This document shows positions 54,385 through 63,989 of a stretch of DNA of 64,000 nt, one piece after another. Origin of the DNA: Streptomyces lacrimifluminis (lineage in GTDB: Bacteria > Actinomycetota > Actinomycetes > Streptomycetales > Streptomycetaceae). Both the position numbers and the translations under genes were made by a program. The notes below the pieces were generated by a model. The model saw only the letters and a program-made list of their open reading frames with translations, ran no database searches and had not been told where the DNA came from. Numbering within the stretch: the stretch's first letter is position 1; every line of letters begins with the position of its first letter. Location of the stretch: assembly GCF_014646095.1 (NCBI RefSeq), contig NZ_BMMU01000003.1, positions 248,001 to 312,000 on the forward strand. Direction: 5' to 3'.

Positions 54385-55404
54385 GTGGCACGAGGCAGCA
54401 CCCGACCCACCAGCCGTGACGTCGCCCGGGCCGCGGGCGTCTCCCAGGCCGCCGTCTCCCTCGTCCTCGGCGACAAGTGGCGCGGACGGGTCTCCGAGAC
54501 CACCGCCGAACGCGTACGCACCGCCGCCCGCGACCTCGGCTACCGCCCCAACCTCGCCGCCCGCAACCTACGCCTCGGCCACACCCGCACCGTCCTCCTA
54601 GTCGTCCCCGCCCTCACCACCGAGTTCTTCGCCGGCGTCTACACCGGAGCCGCCCGCATCGCCGCCGAACACGGCTTCGGCGTCGTCCTCTATCCCTCCC
54701 CCGAAGGCATCGGACCCGCCCGAGACCCCTTCCACTCCGCCCGGGCCGCCCTCGACGGCGTCCTCGCCTCCTCCATGGCCGCCGACGCCCTCACCGCCAT
54801 CCGCGGCGACCAACTCCCCCTCGTCATGCTCGACAGCGACCCCCACGGCAGCCTCGGCGCCGCCACCGTCAACCTCGACATCGCCGACGGCGTACGCCAG
54901 GTCACCGACCACCTCCTCGGCCTCGGCCACCGCCACTTCCTCCACCTCGCCGCCGACATCCCCTCCTGGACCTTCGCCGTCCGCGCCCACGAACTCGCCA
55001 CACGGCTCGCCAGCGTCCCCGACACCCGCGTACGCACCATCCACGCCCCCATCTCCATCGAGGGCGCCCAACAGGCCACCACAGCCGCCCTCACCGGCCC
55101 CGGCCCCCACCCCACCGCCCTCGTCTGCGACGACGACAAACTCGCCACCGGCGCCTACAAGGCCATCCGCCGCCTCGGCCTGCGCATCCCCGACGACCTC
55201 TCCGTCACCGGCCTCGACGACCTCGCCCTCGCCACCGCCATCGACCCCGAGCTGACGACAGTCCGCCTCGACGCCGAACTCTTCGGCGAACGCGGCATGC
55301 AGGCCCTCCTCGCCGTGCTCGACGGCCGCACCCCCACCCAGGGCGACATCCCGGTCCAACTCGTCGTACGAGACTCCACGGCGCCGCCCCGCAGCCGGCC
55401 CTGA
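54385..55404 (+). CDS. LacI family transcriptional regulator
   Basis: A 339-aa regulator. The N-terminal LacI HTH and hinge (PTSRDVARAAGVSQAAVSLVLGDKWRGRVSETTAERVRTAARDLGYRPNLAARNLR) occupies about 8-65; the periplasmic-binding-like effector domain follows (VLLVVPALTTEFFAGVYTGAARIAAEHGF ... LVCDDDKLATGAYKAIRRLGLRIPDDLSVTGLDDL). GTG 54385 follows GAAGGAG. It probably controls the divergent MFS gene and itself. The stop is 107 bp from the convergent prcA stop. Confidence 0.94.
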   Translation: MARGSTRPTSRDVARAAGVSQAAVSLVLGDKWRGRVSETTAERVRTAARDLGYRPNLAARNLRLGHTRTVLLVVPALTTEFFAGVYTGAARIAAEHGFGVVLYPSPEGIGPARDPFHSARAALDGVLASSMAADALTAIRGDQLPLVMLDSDPHGSLGAATVNLDIADGVRQVTDHLLGLGHRHFLHLAADIPSWTFAVRAHELATRLASVPDTRVRTIHAPISIEGAQQATTAALTGPGPHPTALVCDDDKLATGAYKAIRRLGLRIPDDLSVTGLDDLALATAIDPELTTVRLDAELFGERGMQALLAVLDGRTPTQGDIPVQLVVRDSTAPPRSRP

Positions 55405-55419
55405 ACCCCCATCAACACC

Positions 55420-55501
55420 CGCACCCCGGCCGCCAGAAGCGACCGGGGTGCGAAAAACAGAAATGCGAAAAACAGAAAACAGAAGGCGGAACACAACCGC
55501 C
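55420..55501 (-). terminator. terminator region between prcA and lacI
   Basis: For prcA (minus strand): GGCGG-7-CCGCC (55501-55485) followed by TTCTGTTTTCTGTTTTT, one of the few U-rich intrinsic terminators here. For lacI (plus strand): CGCACCCCGG (55420-55429) pairs with CCGGGGTGCG (55443-55452). The A/T-rich part contains TGCGAAAAACAGAAA repeated once with a period of 14. Confidence 0.8.
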
Positions 55502-55511
55502 CACCGGACGA

Positions 55512-56249
55512 CTACTCCTCGTCGGCGCTCTCCGCCTCCGTGGTCGCCCCACCGGCCTCCAGCAACCGCCCCAGCTGACGACCGACAATCCGCTTGAACT
55601 TCCGCTTCTGCGGACGCGTACGGTCCAGCACCGCCACCTCCAGCCGCTCCGCCGGAATCTCCCGCTCGGTGCCGTTCGTATCGCGCGACAGAGCCTGAAC
55701 CGCCAGCTTCAGCGCCTCGGCCAACGACATGCCGTCCTGATGACGCTGATCCAGATACGTGCTGATCTGCTCGGCGTTGCCACCGACCGCCACCGAACCG
55801 TGCTCATCGACGATCGAACCGTCATGAGGAAGCCGGTAGATCTGATCACCGTCAGACGTCTCACCGACCTCCGCGACGACCAACTCCACCTCGTACGGCT
55901 TCTCCGCCGCCGAAGAGAAGATCGTGCCCAGCGTCTGCGCGTACACATTCGCCAGACCACGAGCCGTCACGTCGGCACGGTCGTACGTGTACCCACGCAT
56001 ATCGGCATACCGCACACCACCGATCCGCAGGTTCTCGTACTCGTTGTACTTACCGGCAGCCGCGAAGCCGATCCGGTCATAGATCTCGCTGAACTTGTGC
56101 AGCGCACGGGACGGGTTCTCGCCGACGAACACGATGCCATCGGCATACTGCAGCACAACCAGGCTGCGGCCACGGGCAATGCCCTTACGGGCGTACTCCG
56201 CCCGGTCGGCCATCGCCTGCTGGGGTGAGACATAGAACGGCGTCGACAC
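55512..56249 (-). CDS. prcA: 20S proteasome alpha subunit
   Basis: A 245-aa subunit that forms the outer gated rings. [45 protein letters not shown] includes the gating N-terminus and the H0 helix. The C-terminal half ([49 protein letters not shown]) is typical and is followed by an acidic tail. GTG 56249 lies 56 bp downstream of the prcB stop, so the two are cotranscribed. Confidence 0.97.
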   Translation of the reverse strand: MSTPFYVSPQQAMADRAEYARKGIARGRSLVVLQYADGIVFVGENPSRALHKFSEIYDRIGFAAAGKYNEYENLRIGGVRYADMRGYTYDRADVTARGLANVYAQTLGTIFSSAAEKPYEVELVVAEVGETSDGDQIYRLPHDGSIVDEHGSVAVGGNAEQISTYLDQRHQDGMSLAEALKLAVQALSRDTNGTEREIPAERLEVAVLDRTRPQKRKFKRIVGRQLGRLLEAGGATTEAESADEE

Positions 56250-56305
56250 CGGATTAACCGTCCCTTTCTGTCGAAGTCACTGGACCACCTGAACAGCGAG
56301 AGGTA

Positions 56306-57151
56306 CTACAGCAGTTCGGCACGCGGGCCGTCGGGCTGCTCCAGACGCCGCGCCAGAATCGAACGGGCGATCTCGGCGGCCTCCTCCTCCGTCAGCCTGC
56401 GGAAACCGTCCTCGGTGATCACGGTGACAATCGGGTAGATCCGACGCGCGACATCGGGACCACCGGTCGCCGAATCGTCGTCCGCAGCGTCGTACAGCGC
56501 CTGAATGACCAGCGTCGTCGCGTCCGCCTCACTCAGATCACGGTGGTACAGCTTCTTCATCGCACCGCGAGCGAAGATCGACCCCGACCCAGTCGCCGCG
56601 TAACCGTGCTCCTCGGAACGCCCACCCGTCACGTCGTACGAGAAGATGCGCCCCTTCCCCCGGTCCACGTCGAACCCGGCGAACAGCGGCACCACGGCAA
56701 GACCCTGCATGGCCATACCGAGGTTCGAACGAATCATGGTGGACAGCCGGTTCGCCTTGCCCTCCAGCGAGAGCTGCGCCCCCTCCACCTTCTCGAAGTG
56801 CTCCAGCTCCAGCTGGAACAGCTTCACCATCTCGACGGCGAGACCGGCGGTGCCGGCGATACCGACAGCCGAGTACTCGTCCGCAGGGAACACCTTCTCG
56901 ATGTCCCGCTGCGCGATGACGTTCCCCATCGTCGCCCGCCGGTCACCGGCGAGCACGACACCACCCGGGAAGGTGACGCCCACGATGGTCGTGCCGTGCG
57001 GCGCCTCGGTCGCACCCTGGGTGGGCGGCAACTGCCGCTTGCCCGGGAGCATCTCGGGCTGATGGTCGGAGAGGAAGTCCATGAAGGACGACGACCCGGG
57101 CGTCAGGAAGGCAGCCGGTAGACGCCCGGTGCTACGAGTGTTGGCTTCCAC
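56306..57151 (-). CDS. prcB: 20S proteasome beta subunit
   Basis: A 281-aa catalytic subunit made with a 53-residue propeptide; cleavage after H52-G53 exposes the nucleophile T54 ([21 protein letters not shown]), with Lys/Asp active-site partners in [11 protein letters not shown] 57151 gives exactly this propeptide length. The start region overlaps the 3' end of the endonuclease VII-like gene by 49 bp, so translation of the two may be coupled. Confidence 0.97.
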   Translation of the reverse strand: MEANTRSTGRLPAAFLTPGSSSFMDFLSDHQPEMLPGKRQLPPTQGATEAPHGTTIVGVTFPGGVVLAGDRRATMGNVIAQRDIEKVFPADEYSAVGIAGTAGLAVEMVKLFQLELEHFEKVEGAQLSLEGKANRLSTMIRSNLGMAMQGLAVVPLFAGFDVDRGKGRIFSYDVTGGRSEEHGYAATGSGSIFARGAMKKLYHRDLSEADATTLVIQALYDAADDDSATGGPDVARRIYPIVTVITEDGFRRLTEEEAAEIARSILARRLEQPDGPRAELL

Positions 57152-57708
57152 GCGTTTCCTTCCACGTATGTCGCAGCCCGCCTTATGACGTCGGGCCGAT
57201 CCTTGAACTGCCCCAGCGCTGCGTTGCAGCTGAAGCACAGTACGCCTCGGACCCTACCCGTCTCGTGGCAGTGATCCACATGTGCAGGCGGAGCAGACAA
57301 ACATATGCAGCAGACGCCACCTTGCGAGACGATCAACTCGTCACGCTCAGCTTCGGTGAGGCCGTACTTTCGCATCAGATGGTCTTCTCGCCCCCGAGTC
57401 GCCCGGCACGCCTTGCAGCGTGTGGACAAGCCGTCCGAGGCAGTCCCATCGCGGTGCCACTCACTGTGCGGCTTGATCTCTCCGCACGTTCGGCAGAGCT
57501 TGTGTCCGGACGGGGCGTCCACCCTTTCCCGCACCGACTTCCCTACGGCCTCCCGGCGGCGCCGGTAGTGCTCAGCGCTGTACTCCGCCACACACTCCCG
57601 ACACCGCACCTGAAGGCCATCGCGTCGATTCTTGTCCCGCGCGAAAGCGGCAACAGGCAAGTCCCTCTCGCAGCCCGCGCACCGCTTGCCCGGCGTTTCA
57701 TCAACCAT
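57103..57708 (-). CDS. recombination endonuclease VII-like HNH protein
   Basis: A 201-aa protein with three zinc-site pairs: [15 protein letters not shown]...[30 protein letters not shown]...[12 protein letters not shown], and the endonuclease VII HNH motif [55 protein letters not shown] with catalytic DHCH. Such genes are phage-like, yet this one lies between pup and prcB and overlaps prcB by 49 bp. Codon use is less GC-biased than in its neighbours. ATG 57708 is preferred. A link between pupylation and DNA repair is speculative. Confidence 0.88.
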   Translation of the reverse strand: MVDETPGKRCAGCERDLPVAAFARDKNRRDGLQVRCRECVAEYSAEHYRRRREAVGKSVRERVDAPSGHKLCRTCGEIKPHSEWHRDGTASDGLSTRCKACRATRGREDHLMRKYGLTEAERDELIVSQGGVCCICLSAPPAHVDHCHETGRVRGVLCFSCNAALGQFKDRPDVIRRAATYVEGNAWKPTLVAPGVYRLPS

Positions 57709-57751
57709 CCCCCGCAACCTTCATTTCGAAGGCCTATTGACCTATCGCCCT

Positions 57752-57967
57752 CTATTGCCCACCTTTTTGCACAAATGAGCGAACGAAATCCTCGGCGTTC
57801 TCCTCTAGTACGTCATCGATTTCATCGAGGACGGAGTCCACGTCGTCGCTCAGCTTCTCCTGGCGCTCCTTGAGGTCTTCGGATACCTGTGCCTCAGGTG
57901 CCTCCTCGACCTCCTCGGTGCTGCGCGTCGCCTTCTGCTGTCCGCCGCCGGTGTCCTTGGTCGCCAT
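57752..57967 (-). CDS. pup: prokaryotic ubiquitin-like protein Pup
   Basis: A 71-aa mostly disordered tag. The C-terminal half (DDVDSVLDEIDDVLEENAEDFVRSFVQKGGQ) binds the ARC coiled coil. The C-terminus is GGQ, so Dop must deamidate Gln to Glu before PafA can attach it. ATG 57967 follows GTGAGG. It lies 44 bp upstream of the endonuclease gene and downstream of dop on the same strand. Confidence 0.97.
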   Translation of the reverse strand: MATKDTGGGQQKATRSTEEVEEAPEAQVSEDLKERQEKLSDDVDSVLDEIDDVLEENAEDFVRSFVQKGGQ

Positions 57968-58046
57968 AACCCTCACCCCGCTCGGTTCGACGTTCTTGAT
58001 CAGACCCTACAAGCAGGGTCCGACATTGGCCCCGCTGTTGCCACAA

Positions 58047-58078
58047 CGTCCGGGAGCCACCTCGATGATTCCCGGACG
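58047..58078 (-). terminator. terminator of dop
   Basis: CGTCCGGGA (58047-58055) pairs with TCCCGGACG (58070-58078), 45 bases past the dop stop and 80 bases upstream of pup. Confidence 0.6.
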
Positions 58079-58122
58079 CCACACTTTCCACCCTGCCCGG
58101 CCGCACCGGACCAGAGGCCCGC

Positions 58123-59634
58123 TCAGTGGCCCGACAGGACCCTGACCAGGTCTTCTGCCGTGCGGCAGCGGTCCAGGAGCTCTTTCACGTGATTACGCGT
58201 TCCGCGAAGCGGCTCCAGGGTTGGGACGCGTTGGAGCGAGTCCCGGCCCGGCAGATCGAAGATCACGGAGTCCCAGGAGGCCGCCGCGACGTCGTCCGCG
58301 TACTGCTCCAGGCAGCGTCCGCGGAAGTAGGCGCGGGTGTCCTCCGGGGGCTTCGTGCGGGCCCGCTCGACCTCGTTCTCGTCCAGCAGGCGCTTGATGC
58401 GTCCACGGGCCACGAGGCGGTTGTAGAGGCCCTTCTCGGCCCGTACATCGGCGTACTGGAGGTCGACCAGGTGCAGCCTGGCGGCGTCCCAGTCGAGGTC
58501 GTCGCGGCGCCGGTAGCCCTCCATGAGTTCCCGCTTGGCGACCCAGTCGAGCTCGCCGGCGAGGCTCATGGGGTCGTTCTCCAGGCGGTTCAGGGTGTCT
58601 TCCCAGCGGACGAGGACGTCCTTCGTCTGGTCGTCGGCGTCGGCCCCGTACCGCTCCTCCACGTACTTGCGCGAGAGTTCGAAGTACTCCATCTGCAGTT
58701 GTACGGCGGTCAGCGTCCGCCCGCTGCGGAGCTTGACCAGTCGCTTGAGCGTCGGGTCGTGGGAGACCTGGTGAAGGGTGCGTACGGGCTGGTCGACCGC
58801 CAGGTCGACGGCGATGAAGCCGTCCTCGATCATGGAAAGGACCAGGGCCGTCGTTCCCAGCTTCAGATAGGTCGAGATCTCCGACAGGTTCGCGTCGCCG
58901 ATGATCACGTGGAGGCGGCGGTACTTCTCCGCGTCCGCGTGGGGCTCGTCCCGGGTGTTGATGATCGGGCGCTTGAGGGTGGTCTCCAGGCCGACCTCGA
59001 CCTCGAAGTAGTCCGCGCGCTGGCTGAGCTGGAAGCCGTGTTCGTGGCCGTCCTGGCCGATGCCGACGCGGCCGGCGCCGGTGACGACCTGGCGGGAGAC
59101 GAAGAACGGCGTGAGGTGGCGCACGATGTCCGAGAAGGGGGTCTCCCGCTTCATCAGGTAGTTCTCGTGCGTGCCGTAGGAGGCGCCCTTGTTGTCGGTG
59201 TTGTTCTTGTAGAGGTGGATCGGCTGGGCGCCGGGGAGCTGGGCGGCGCGTTCGGCGGCTTCGGCCATGATGCGTTCGCCGGCCTTGTCCCAGAGGACGG
59301 CGTCGCGGGGGTTGGTGACTTCGGGGGAGCTGTATTCGGGGTGTGCGTGGTCGACGTACAGCCGCGCGCCGTTGGTGAGGATGACGTTGGCCAGGCCGAT
59401 GTCCTCGTCGGTGAGCTGGCTGGAGTCCGCGACCTCGCGGGCGAGGTCAAAGCCTCGGGCGTCGCGCAGCGGGTTCTCCTCCTCGAAGTCCCAGCGGGCC
59501 CTGCGGGCCCGGTGCATCGCCGCCGCGTAGGCGTTGACGATCTGGGACGAGGTGAGCATGGCATTGGCGTTGGGGTGGCCGGGGACGGAGATCCCGTACT
59601 CCGTCTCGATGCCCATTACTCGCCGTACGGTCAT
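58123..59634 (-). CDS. dop: Pup deamidase/depupylase Dop
   Basis: A 503-aa paralogue of PafA that converts Pup-Gln to Pup-Glu and removes Pup from substrates. [22 protein letters not shown] carries the active-site Asp/Glu environment; the insert [39 protein letters not shown] is the Dop loop absent from Paf[22 protein letters not shown] and [28 protein letters not shown] are shared with PafA. GGAGGG is just before ATG 59634. Confidence 0.97.
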   Translation of the reverse strand: MTVRRVMGIETEYGISVPGHPNANAMLTSSQIVNAYAAAMHRARRARWDFEEENPLRDARGFDLAREVADSSQLTDEDIGLANVILTNGARLYVDHAHPEYSSPEVTNPRDAVLWDKAGERIMAEAAERAAQLPGAQPIHLYKNNTDNKGASYGTHENYLMKRETPFSDIVRHLTPFFVSRQVVTGAGRVGIGQDGHEHGFQLSQRADYFEVEVGLETTLKRPIINTRDEPHADAEKYRRLHVIIGDANLSEISTYLKLGTTALVLSMIEDGFIAVDLAVDQPVRTLHQVSHDPTLKRLVKLRSGRTLTAVQLQMEYFELSRKYVEERYGADADDQTKDVLVRWEDTLNRLENDPMSLAGELDWVAKRELMEGYRRRDDLDWDAARLHLVDLQYADVRAEKGLYNRLVARGRIKRLLDENEVERARTKPPEDTRAYFRGRCLEQYADDVAAASWDSVIFDLPGRDSLQRVPTLEPLRGTRNHVKELLDRCRTAEDLVRVLSGH

Positions 59635-59810
59635 GCGGCCCTCCTTGCCCGGCGGTGTCCTCGGTCGGGGACGCCGCTCAAGTACCGCTGGTGCTCCGGT
59701 GCGTGTGCGGTGCCCGTCCCCGCACTGCGCGACTCGGCGGTACGAAAGAGCCTAGAACGCCTTTGCGCTGGTGGGGAGATCATTTGCGTCATTGCCTCGC
59801 TCCGGCTGTG

Positions 59811-59864
59811 GCCTGAAAAACAGTTGGCTGCGGGTACCCGGTGAGGGCACCCGCAGCCACCCCG
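59811..59864. terminator. bidirectional intrinsic terminator downstream of arc
   Basis: GGCTGCGGGT (59826-59835) pairs perfectly with ACCCGCAGCC (59849-59858). On the minus strand the hairpin is followed by CAACTGTTTTTC; on the plus strand by ACCCCGTTTTTT. T runs on both sides make this a clear intrinsic terminator of arc. Confidence 0.85.
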
Positions 59865-59868
59865 TTTT

Positions 59869-61635
59869 TTACAGGTACTGACCGGTGTTGGCCACCGTGT
59901 CGATGGAGCGTCCGGTGTCCGCGCCCTGCTTGCCGGTGATGAGCGTACGGATGTAGACGATCCGTTCGCCCTTCTTTCCGGAGATCCGGGCCCAGTCGTC
60001 GGGGTTGGTGGTGTTGGGGAGGTCCTCGTTCTCCTTGAACTCGTCCACGCATGCCTGGAGGAGGTGGGAGACGCGGATGCCCTTCTGCTTGTGGTCGAGG
60101 AAGTCCTTGATCGCCATCTTCTTGGCCCGGCCCACGATGTTCTCGATCATGGCGCCGGAGTTGAAGTCCTTGAAGTACAGGACTTCCTTGTCACCATTGG
60201 CGTAGGTGACTTCCAGGAAGCGGTTCTCGTCGGATTCCGTGTACATGTGTTCCACGGCCGTCTGGATCATGCTCTGGACCGTGGCCACCTTGTCGCCGCC
60301 GTGCTCCCCCACGTCCTCGGGGTGCAGCGGGAGCCGCTCGGTGAGGTACTTCTGGAAGATGTCCTTGGCGGATTCGGCGTCCGGACGTTCGATTTTGATC
60401 TTCACGTCGAGGCGGCCGGGGCGCAGGATGGCGGGGTCGATCATGTCCTCGCGGTTGGAGGCGCCGATGACGACCACGTTCTGGAGGCCTTCCACTCCGT
60501 CGATCTCGGCGAGGAGCTGGGGGACGATGGTGTTCTCCACGTCCGAGCTGACGCCGGATCCGCGGGTGCGGAAGAGGGATTCCATCTCGTCGAAGAAGAC
60601 GATGACGGGGGTGCCCTCGCTGGCCTTCTCCCTTGCACGCTGGAAGACGAGGCGGATCTGTCGCTCGGTCTCGCCGACGTATTTGTTGAGGAGTTCGGGG
60701 CCCTTGATGTTGAGGAAGAAGCTCTTGCCCTGGGCCTGGCCGGTGACTTCGGCGACCTTTTTGGCCAGCGAGTTGGCGACGGCCTTGGCGATGAGTGTCT
60801 TTCCGCATCCGGGGGGCCCGTAGAGCAGGACGCCCTTGGGCGGCCTGAGTTCGTGCTCCTTGAAGAGGTCGGGGTGGAGGTACGGGAGTTCGACGGCGTC
60901 ACGGATCATTTCGATCTGGTTGCCCAGGCCGCCGATCTGCTCGTAGCCGATGTCGGGTACTTCTTCGAGGACGAGTTCCTCGACCTCGCTCTTCGGTACG
61001 ACTTCGTAGACGTAGCCGGAGCGGGGTTCGAGCAGGAGGGCGTCGCCGGGGCGGATGACGACGTCCAGGAGTGGCTCGGCGAGCCGTACCACCCGTTCCT
61101 CGTCGGTGTGCCCCTGTACCAGGGCGCGCTCGCCGTCCTCAAGGATCTCCTTGAGGGTGACGATGTCGCCGACGCTCTCGTACTCCATGGCCTCGACCAC
61201 GTTGAGAGCTTCGTTGAGCATCACTTCCTGGCCGCGCCGGAGCTCTTCGAGCTCGACGCTGGGGCTGACGTTCACGCGGAGTTTGCGGCCTCCGGTGAAG
61301 ATGTCGGCCGTGCCGTCCTCGTTGGCGACCAGGAAGACACCGAAGCCTGCCGGGGGCTGTGCCAGCCGGTCGACCTCTTCCTTGAGGGCCACGATCTGGT
61401 CGCGGGCCTCTCGGAGTGTGTTGGCGAGCCGCTCGTTCTGCGCGGACACGCCGGCCAGGTTGGTCTGCAGTTCGACGATCCGCTCTTCGAGAATCCTCGT
61501 GTGTCGCGGAGAGTCGGCGAGCTTGCGCCGCAGGACGGCGATCTCCTGCTCAAGGTAGGCAATCTGCCCGGACGGGTCGTCGGACCCTCGTCCCGGGCGG
61601 ATGCCGCGGTTCATGTCGTCGTCGTGGGCTGCCAC
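59869..61635 (-). CDS. arc: proteasome-associated AAA+ ATPase ARC (Mpa)
   Basis: A 588-aa ring ATPase that unfolds pupylated proteins and feeds PrcBA. An N-terminal coiled coil ([35 protein letters not shown]) for Pup binding, two OB folds (about 80-230), and the AAA module with Walker A GPPGCGKT, Walker [13 protein letters not shown], sensor-1 GASN and arginine-finger RPGRLD. The C-terminus GQYL opens the 20S gate. GTG 61635 follows GGAGGTGAGG. Confidence 0.97.
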   Translation of the reverse strand: MAAHDDDMNRGIRPGRGSDDPSGQIAYLEQEIAVLRRKLADSPRHTRILEERIVELQTNLAGVSAQNERLANTLREARDQIVALKEEVDRLAQPPAGFGVFLVANEDGTADIFTGGRKLRVNVSPSVELEELRRGQEVMLNEALNVVEAMEYESVGDIVTLKEILEDGERALVQGHTDEERVVRLAEPLLDVVIRPGDALLLEPRSGYVYEVVPKSEVEELVLEEVPDIGYEQIGGLGNQIEMIRDAVELPYLHPDLFKEHELRPPKGVLLYGPPGCGKTLIAKAVANSLAKKVAEVTGQAQGKSFFLNIKGPELLNKYVGETERQIRLVFQRAREKASEGTPVIVFFDEMESLFRTRGSGVSSDVENTIVPQLLAEIDGVEGLQNVVVIGASNREDMIDPAILRPGRLDVKIKIERPDAESAKDIFQKYLTERLPLHPEDVGEHGGDKVATVQSMIQTAVEHMYTESDENRFLEVTYANGDKEVLYFKDFNSGAMIENIVGRAKKMAIKDFLDHKQKGIRVSHLLQACVDEFKENEDLPNTTNPDDWARISGKKGERIVYIRTLITGKQGADTGRSIDTVANTGQYL

Positions 61636-61888
61636 GGTCCTCACCTCCTCCAAGGGGAGCTGGACGCTTCCAGACCCTACCTGGGTGGGTGTCGATTGAA
61701 ACCCCTAGATCACAAAGACTGTCGGGGTGTGTCCGATCTTCACCCTTGCGCTCTCCCTCACGCCAGGGGAATACCCACAGAACATGATTGGGAAGCGGCC
61801 GGAGGTAGGGTCGAAGTGTTCAACACCCGTCAGAGCTGGGCCGACTTGCCGTCGGATTGTCTTGCTCGGGACAGAAACGGCAGGAGAT
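61636..61888. other. divergent promoter region of arc and ferredoxin
   Basis: About 250 bases between divergent starts. An upstream extension of the ferredoxin frame exists but lacks conserved protein sequence. Boxes were not assigned. Confidence 0.4.
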
Positions 61889-62194
61889 GTGACCGTGCAG
61901 GAGGAGGCCGTGGCCGGCAGCGAGGCGTTGGAGGTCTGGATCGACCAGGACCTGTGCACGGGGGACGGAATCTGTGTCCAGTACGCGCCGGAGGTGTTCG
62001 AGCTGGACATCGACGGGCTGGCGTACGTGAAGAGTCCCGGGGACGAGTTGCTGCAGGCCCCGGGGGCGACGACGCCGGTGCCGCTGCCGTTGCTGACGGA
62101 TGTCGTGGACTCCGCGAAGGAGTGTCCGGGCGACTGTATTCACGTACGTCGGGTTTCGGACAGGGTCGAGGTTTTCGGCCCGGACGCGGAGTGA
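61889..62194 (+). CDS. ferredoxin
   Basis: A 101-aa small iron-sulfur protein: VWIDQDLCTGDGICVQYAPEVFELDIDGLAYVK, then VDSAKECPGDCIHV. The Cys pattern C-x5-C ... C-P-x2-C shows three or four cluster ligands, fitting a 3Fe-4S or atypical 4Fe-4S centre as in P450-serving Streptomyces ferredoxins. An insertion (DELLQAPGATTPVPLPLL) separates the halves. AGGAG lies 2 nt before GTG 61889 but 8 nt before GTG 61895, so the latter may be the real start. Partner unknown; it is conserved next to arc. Confidence 0.9.
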   Translation: MTVQEEAVAGSEALEVWIDQDLCTGDGICVQYAPEVFELDIDGLAYVKSPGDELLQAPGATTPVPLPLLTDVVDSAKECPGDCIHVRRVSDRVEVFGPDAE

Positions 62195-62315
62195 TGGTCC
62201 GACCACTCCGCGCCACCACTGGCTGATTTCCTGTCCTCGGCGCTGTCTGGTTCCTCACAGGATCCTGGGTGTACGCGCTTCCGCGGCAGTCACCGGCCGA
62301 TCAGTTGTTCTCGCG

Positions 62316-62891
62316 TCACACGCTCTGTGCTCCGGCGGGTGTCGAGCGGAGAAACGCGCCGTTCTTCCACTGCCACTTGGCGAGCTCGTCGACGTCGGGA
62401 CAGCACCGGGGGACGTCGAGGGACGAGTAGCCGAGGAGTGTGGCCGTGACGGCGCCGCCGCTGACGGTCAGGTCGGTGACGGTGAGGCGGTCCTTGGGGT
62501 CGACGAGGGTCGCGACGATGCGTGGCTGCCCGGCGTCGGCGGCCCGGGTGAGGACGTACACGCCGTTGGGCGGGGTGCCGGAGCCGGCGTCGCAGCGCAC
62601 GGAGGCGACCGTTTCGGGCCTGCCGTCGCCGTCGAGGTCTCCGGTGGCCTTGTTCTGTACGAGGATCGGGAGCGGGCCGCACTGGAGGGGGAAGTCGACT
62701 CCGGCGGGGTCGGGGGGTGCCGCGACCGCGGCGGGTCTTCCCGCGGGGCCGGCTGCCTGGGCCGCGGTGGCGGAGCCCGGCTGCAGGGCCGAGGAGAGGG
62801 CGACGACGCCGGCCAGGGCGGTGGCCGTGGCGAGCCAGTGGATGGGGCGGGTGTGCGTGTGTGCCAGTTCCGGGACGGCGGATTGCTGCAC
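62316..62891 (-). CDS. secreted protein of unknown function
   Basis: A 191-aa exported protein. The signal peptide (IHWLATATALAGVVALSSALQPGSATAAQA) ends near residue 50. The mature part has GPLPILVQNKATGDLDGDGRPETVASVRCDAGSGTPPNGVYVL, with an FG-GAP/dockerin-like DLDGDGRPE calcium loop, then PRIVATLVDPKDRLTVTDLTV and RCCPDVDELAKWQWKNGAFL. Four Cys suggest disulfides. GTG 62891 has GGAGA 8 nt upstream. A conserved Streptomyces family; role unknown. Confidence 0.8.
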   Translation of the reverse strand: MQQSAVPELAHTHTRPIHWLATATALAGVVALSSALQPGSATAAQAAGPAGRPAAVAAPPDPAGVDFPLQCGPLPILVQNKATGDLDGDGRPETVASVRCDAGSGTPPNGVYVLTRAADAGQPRIVATLVDPKDRLTVTDLTVSGGAVTATLLGYSSLDVPRCCPDVDELAKWQWKNGAFLRSTPAGAQSV

Positions 62892-63028
62892 TCGGAGTGT
62901 CTCCCGTGGAGGGCTGTGGCGGTGGGGTGTCCCGCATAGTGCCACACGTCACAGTGCGGGGGAACGGCGGGGTGAGGGGGTGTTCGGTGGCAGCGCCGGT
63001 GCCGTGGTGGCGTCAACGGGAAAGAGTT

Positions 63029-63066
63029 GTGGCCGAGTTCCCGGTGTGGTGCGGGAACTCGGCCAC
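63029..63066 (-). terminator. terminator of trmI
   Basis: GTGGCCGAGTTCCCG (63029-63043) pairs perfectly with CGGGAACTCGGCCAC (63052-63066) around an 8-base loop, 20 bases past the trmI stop. Confidence 0.85.
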
Positions 63067-63086
63067 GGTGTCGGTGCGTTGACGCG

Positions 63087-63989
63087 TCAGCGGCCGTTGC
63101 CGCCGTCGGCGTTGGGGCCGGTGTAGTCCTCGCCGTAGGAGCCCTTGGAGGGGCGGCGGCGGCGCATGGGCGGCTCGACGCCGTCGGCGAGGCGGCGGGC
63201 GGTGAGCAGGAAGCCGGTGTGGCCGATCATGCGGTGGTCGGGGCGGACGGCGAGGCCCTCGATGTGCCAGTTGCGGACCATCGACTCCCAGGCGCTCGGC
63301 TCGTTGAAGCAGCCGATCTCGCGGATGGACTCGACGGTCCGGGCGAGCTGGGTGGTGGTCGCCACGTAGCAGCAGACGATGCCGCCGGGGACGAGCGCCT
63401 TGGAGACGGCCTCCAGGCATTCCCAGGGGGCGAGCATGTCGAGGACGACGCGGTCGACGTCGGTGTCGCTGAGGTTGTCCTGGAGGTCGCCTACGGTGAG
63501 CTGCCAGGCGGGGTGGGGACCGCCGAAATAGCGCTCGACGTTCTGCTGGGCGATCTCGGCGAAGTCCTCGCGGCGCTCGTAGGAGTGCAGCATGCCCTGA
63601 TCGCCGATGGCGCGCAGCAGGAAGCTGCTGAGCGAGCCGGAGCCGACTCCCGCTTCGACGACGCGTGCGCCGGGGAAGATGTCGGCGAAGGCCAGGATCT
63701 GCCCCGCGTCCTTGGGGTAGACCACGGCGGCGCCGCGGGGCATGGACAGGACGTAGTCGGGGAGCAGGGGGCGCAGCGCGAGGTAGGCGACGTTTCCGGT
63801 GGTGCGGACAACGCTGCCCTCGGGTGCGCCGATCAGCTCGTCGTGCGGGAAAGAACCCTTGTGGGTGTGAAAGTTCTTTCCGGCTTCGAGCGTGAACGTG
63901 TAGTGGCGGCCCTTGGGGTCGGTCAGCTGAACCTGGTCCCCGACCTTGAAGGGCCCGCGCCTGCGGGCGGCACCGGTCGGTTCGGACAT
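63087..63989 (-). CDS. trmI: tRNA (adenine(58)-N(1))-methyltransferase TrmI
   Basis: A 300-aa SAM-dependent enzyme that makes m1A58 in the tRNA T-loop. An N-terminal beta domain (FKVGDQVQLTDPKGRHYTFTLEAGKNFHTHKG) is followed by the GCD14 catalytic fold: LLPDYVLSMPRGAAVVYPKDAGQIL, the SAM motif VVEAGVGSGSLSSFLL, YERREDFAEIAQQNVE and DVDRVVLDMLAPWE. The C-terminal tail is basic and Gly-rich. ATG 63989 is 11 bases from the window end; its upstream region is not visible. It is the usual neighbour of the proteasome ATPase in actinobacteria. Confidence 0.96.
   Translation of the reverse strand: MSEPTGAARRRGPFKVGDQVQLTDPKGRHYTFTLEAGKNFHTHKGSFPHDELIGAPEGSVVRTTGNVAYLALRPLLPDYVLSMPRGAAVVYPKDAGQILAFADIFPGARVVEAGVGSGSLSSFLLRAIGDQGMLHSYERREDFAEIAQQNVERYFGGPHPAWQLTVGDLQDNLSDTDVDRVVLDMLAPWECLEAVSKALVPGGIVCCYVATTTQLARTVESIREIGCFNEPSAWESMVRNWHIEGLAVRPDHRMIGHTGFLLTARRLADGVEPPMRRRRPSKGSYGEDYTGPNADGGNGR

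Noticed and set aside
60064..62226. 720-aa plus-strand frame across arc
   Set aside because: Antisense shadow of ARC, whose AAA motifs and length are unambiguous.
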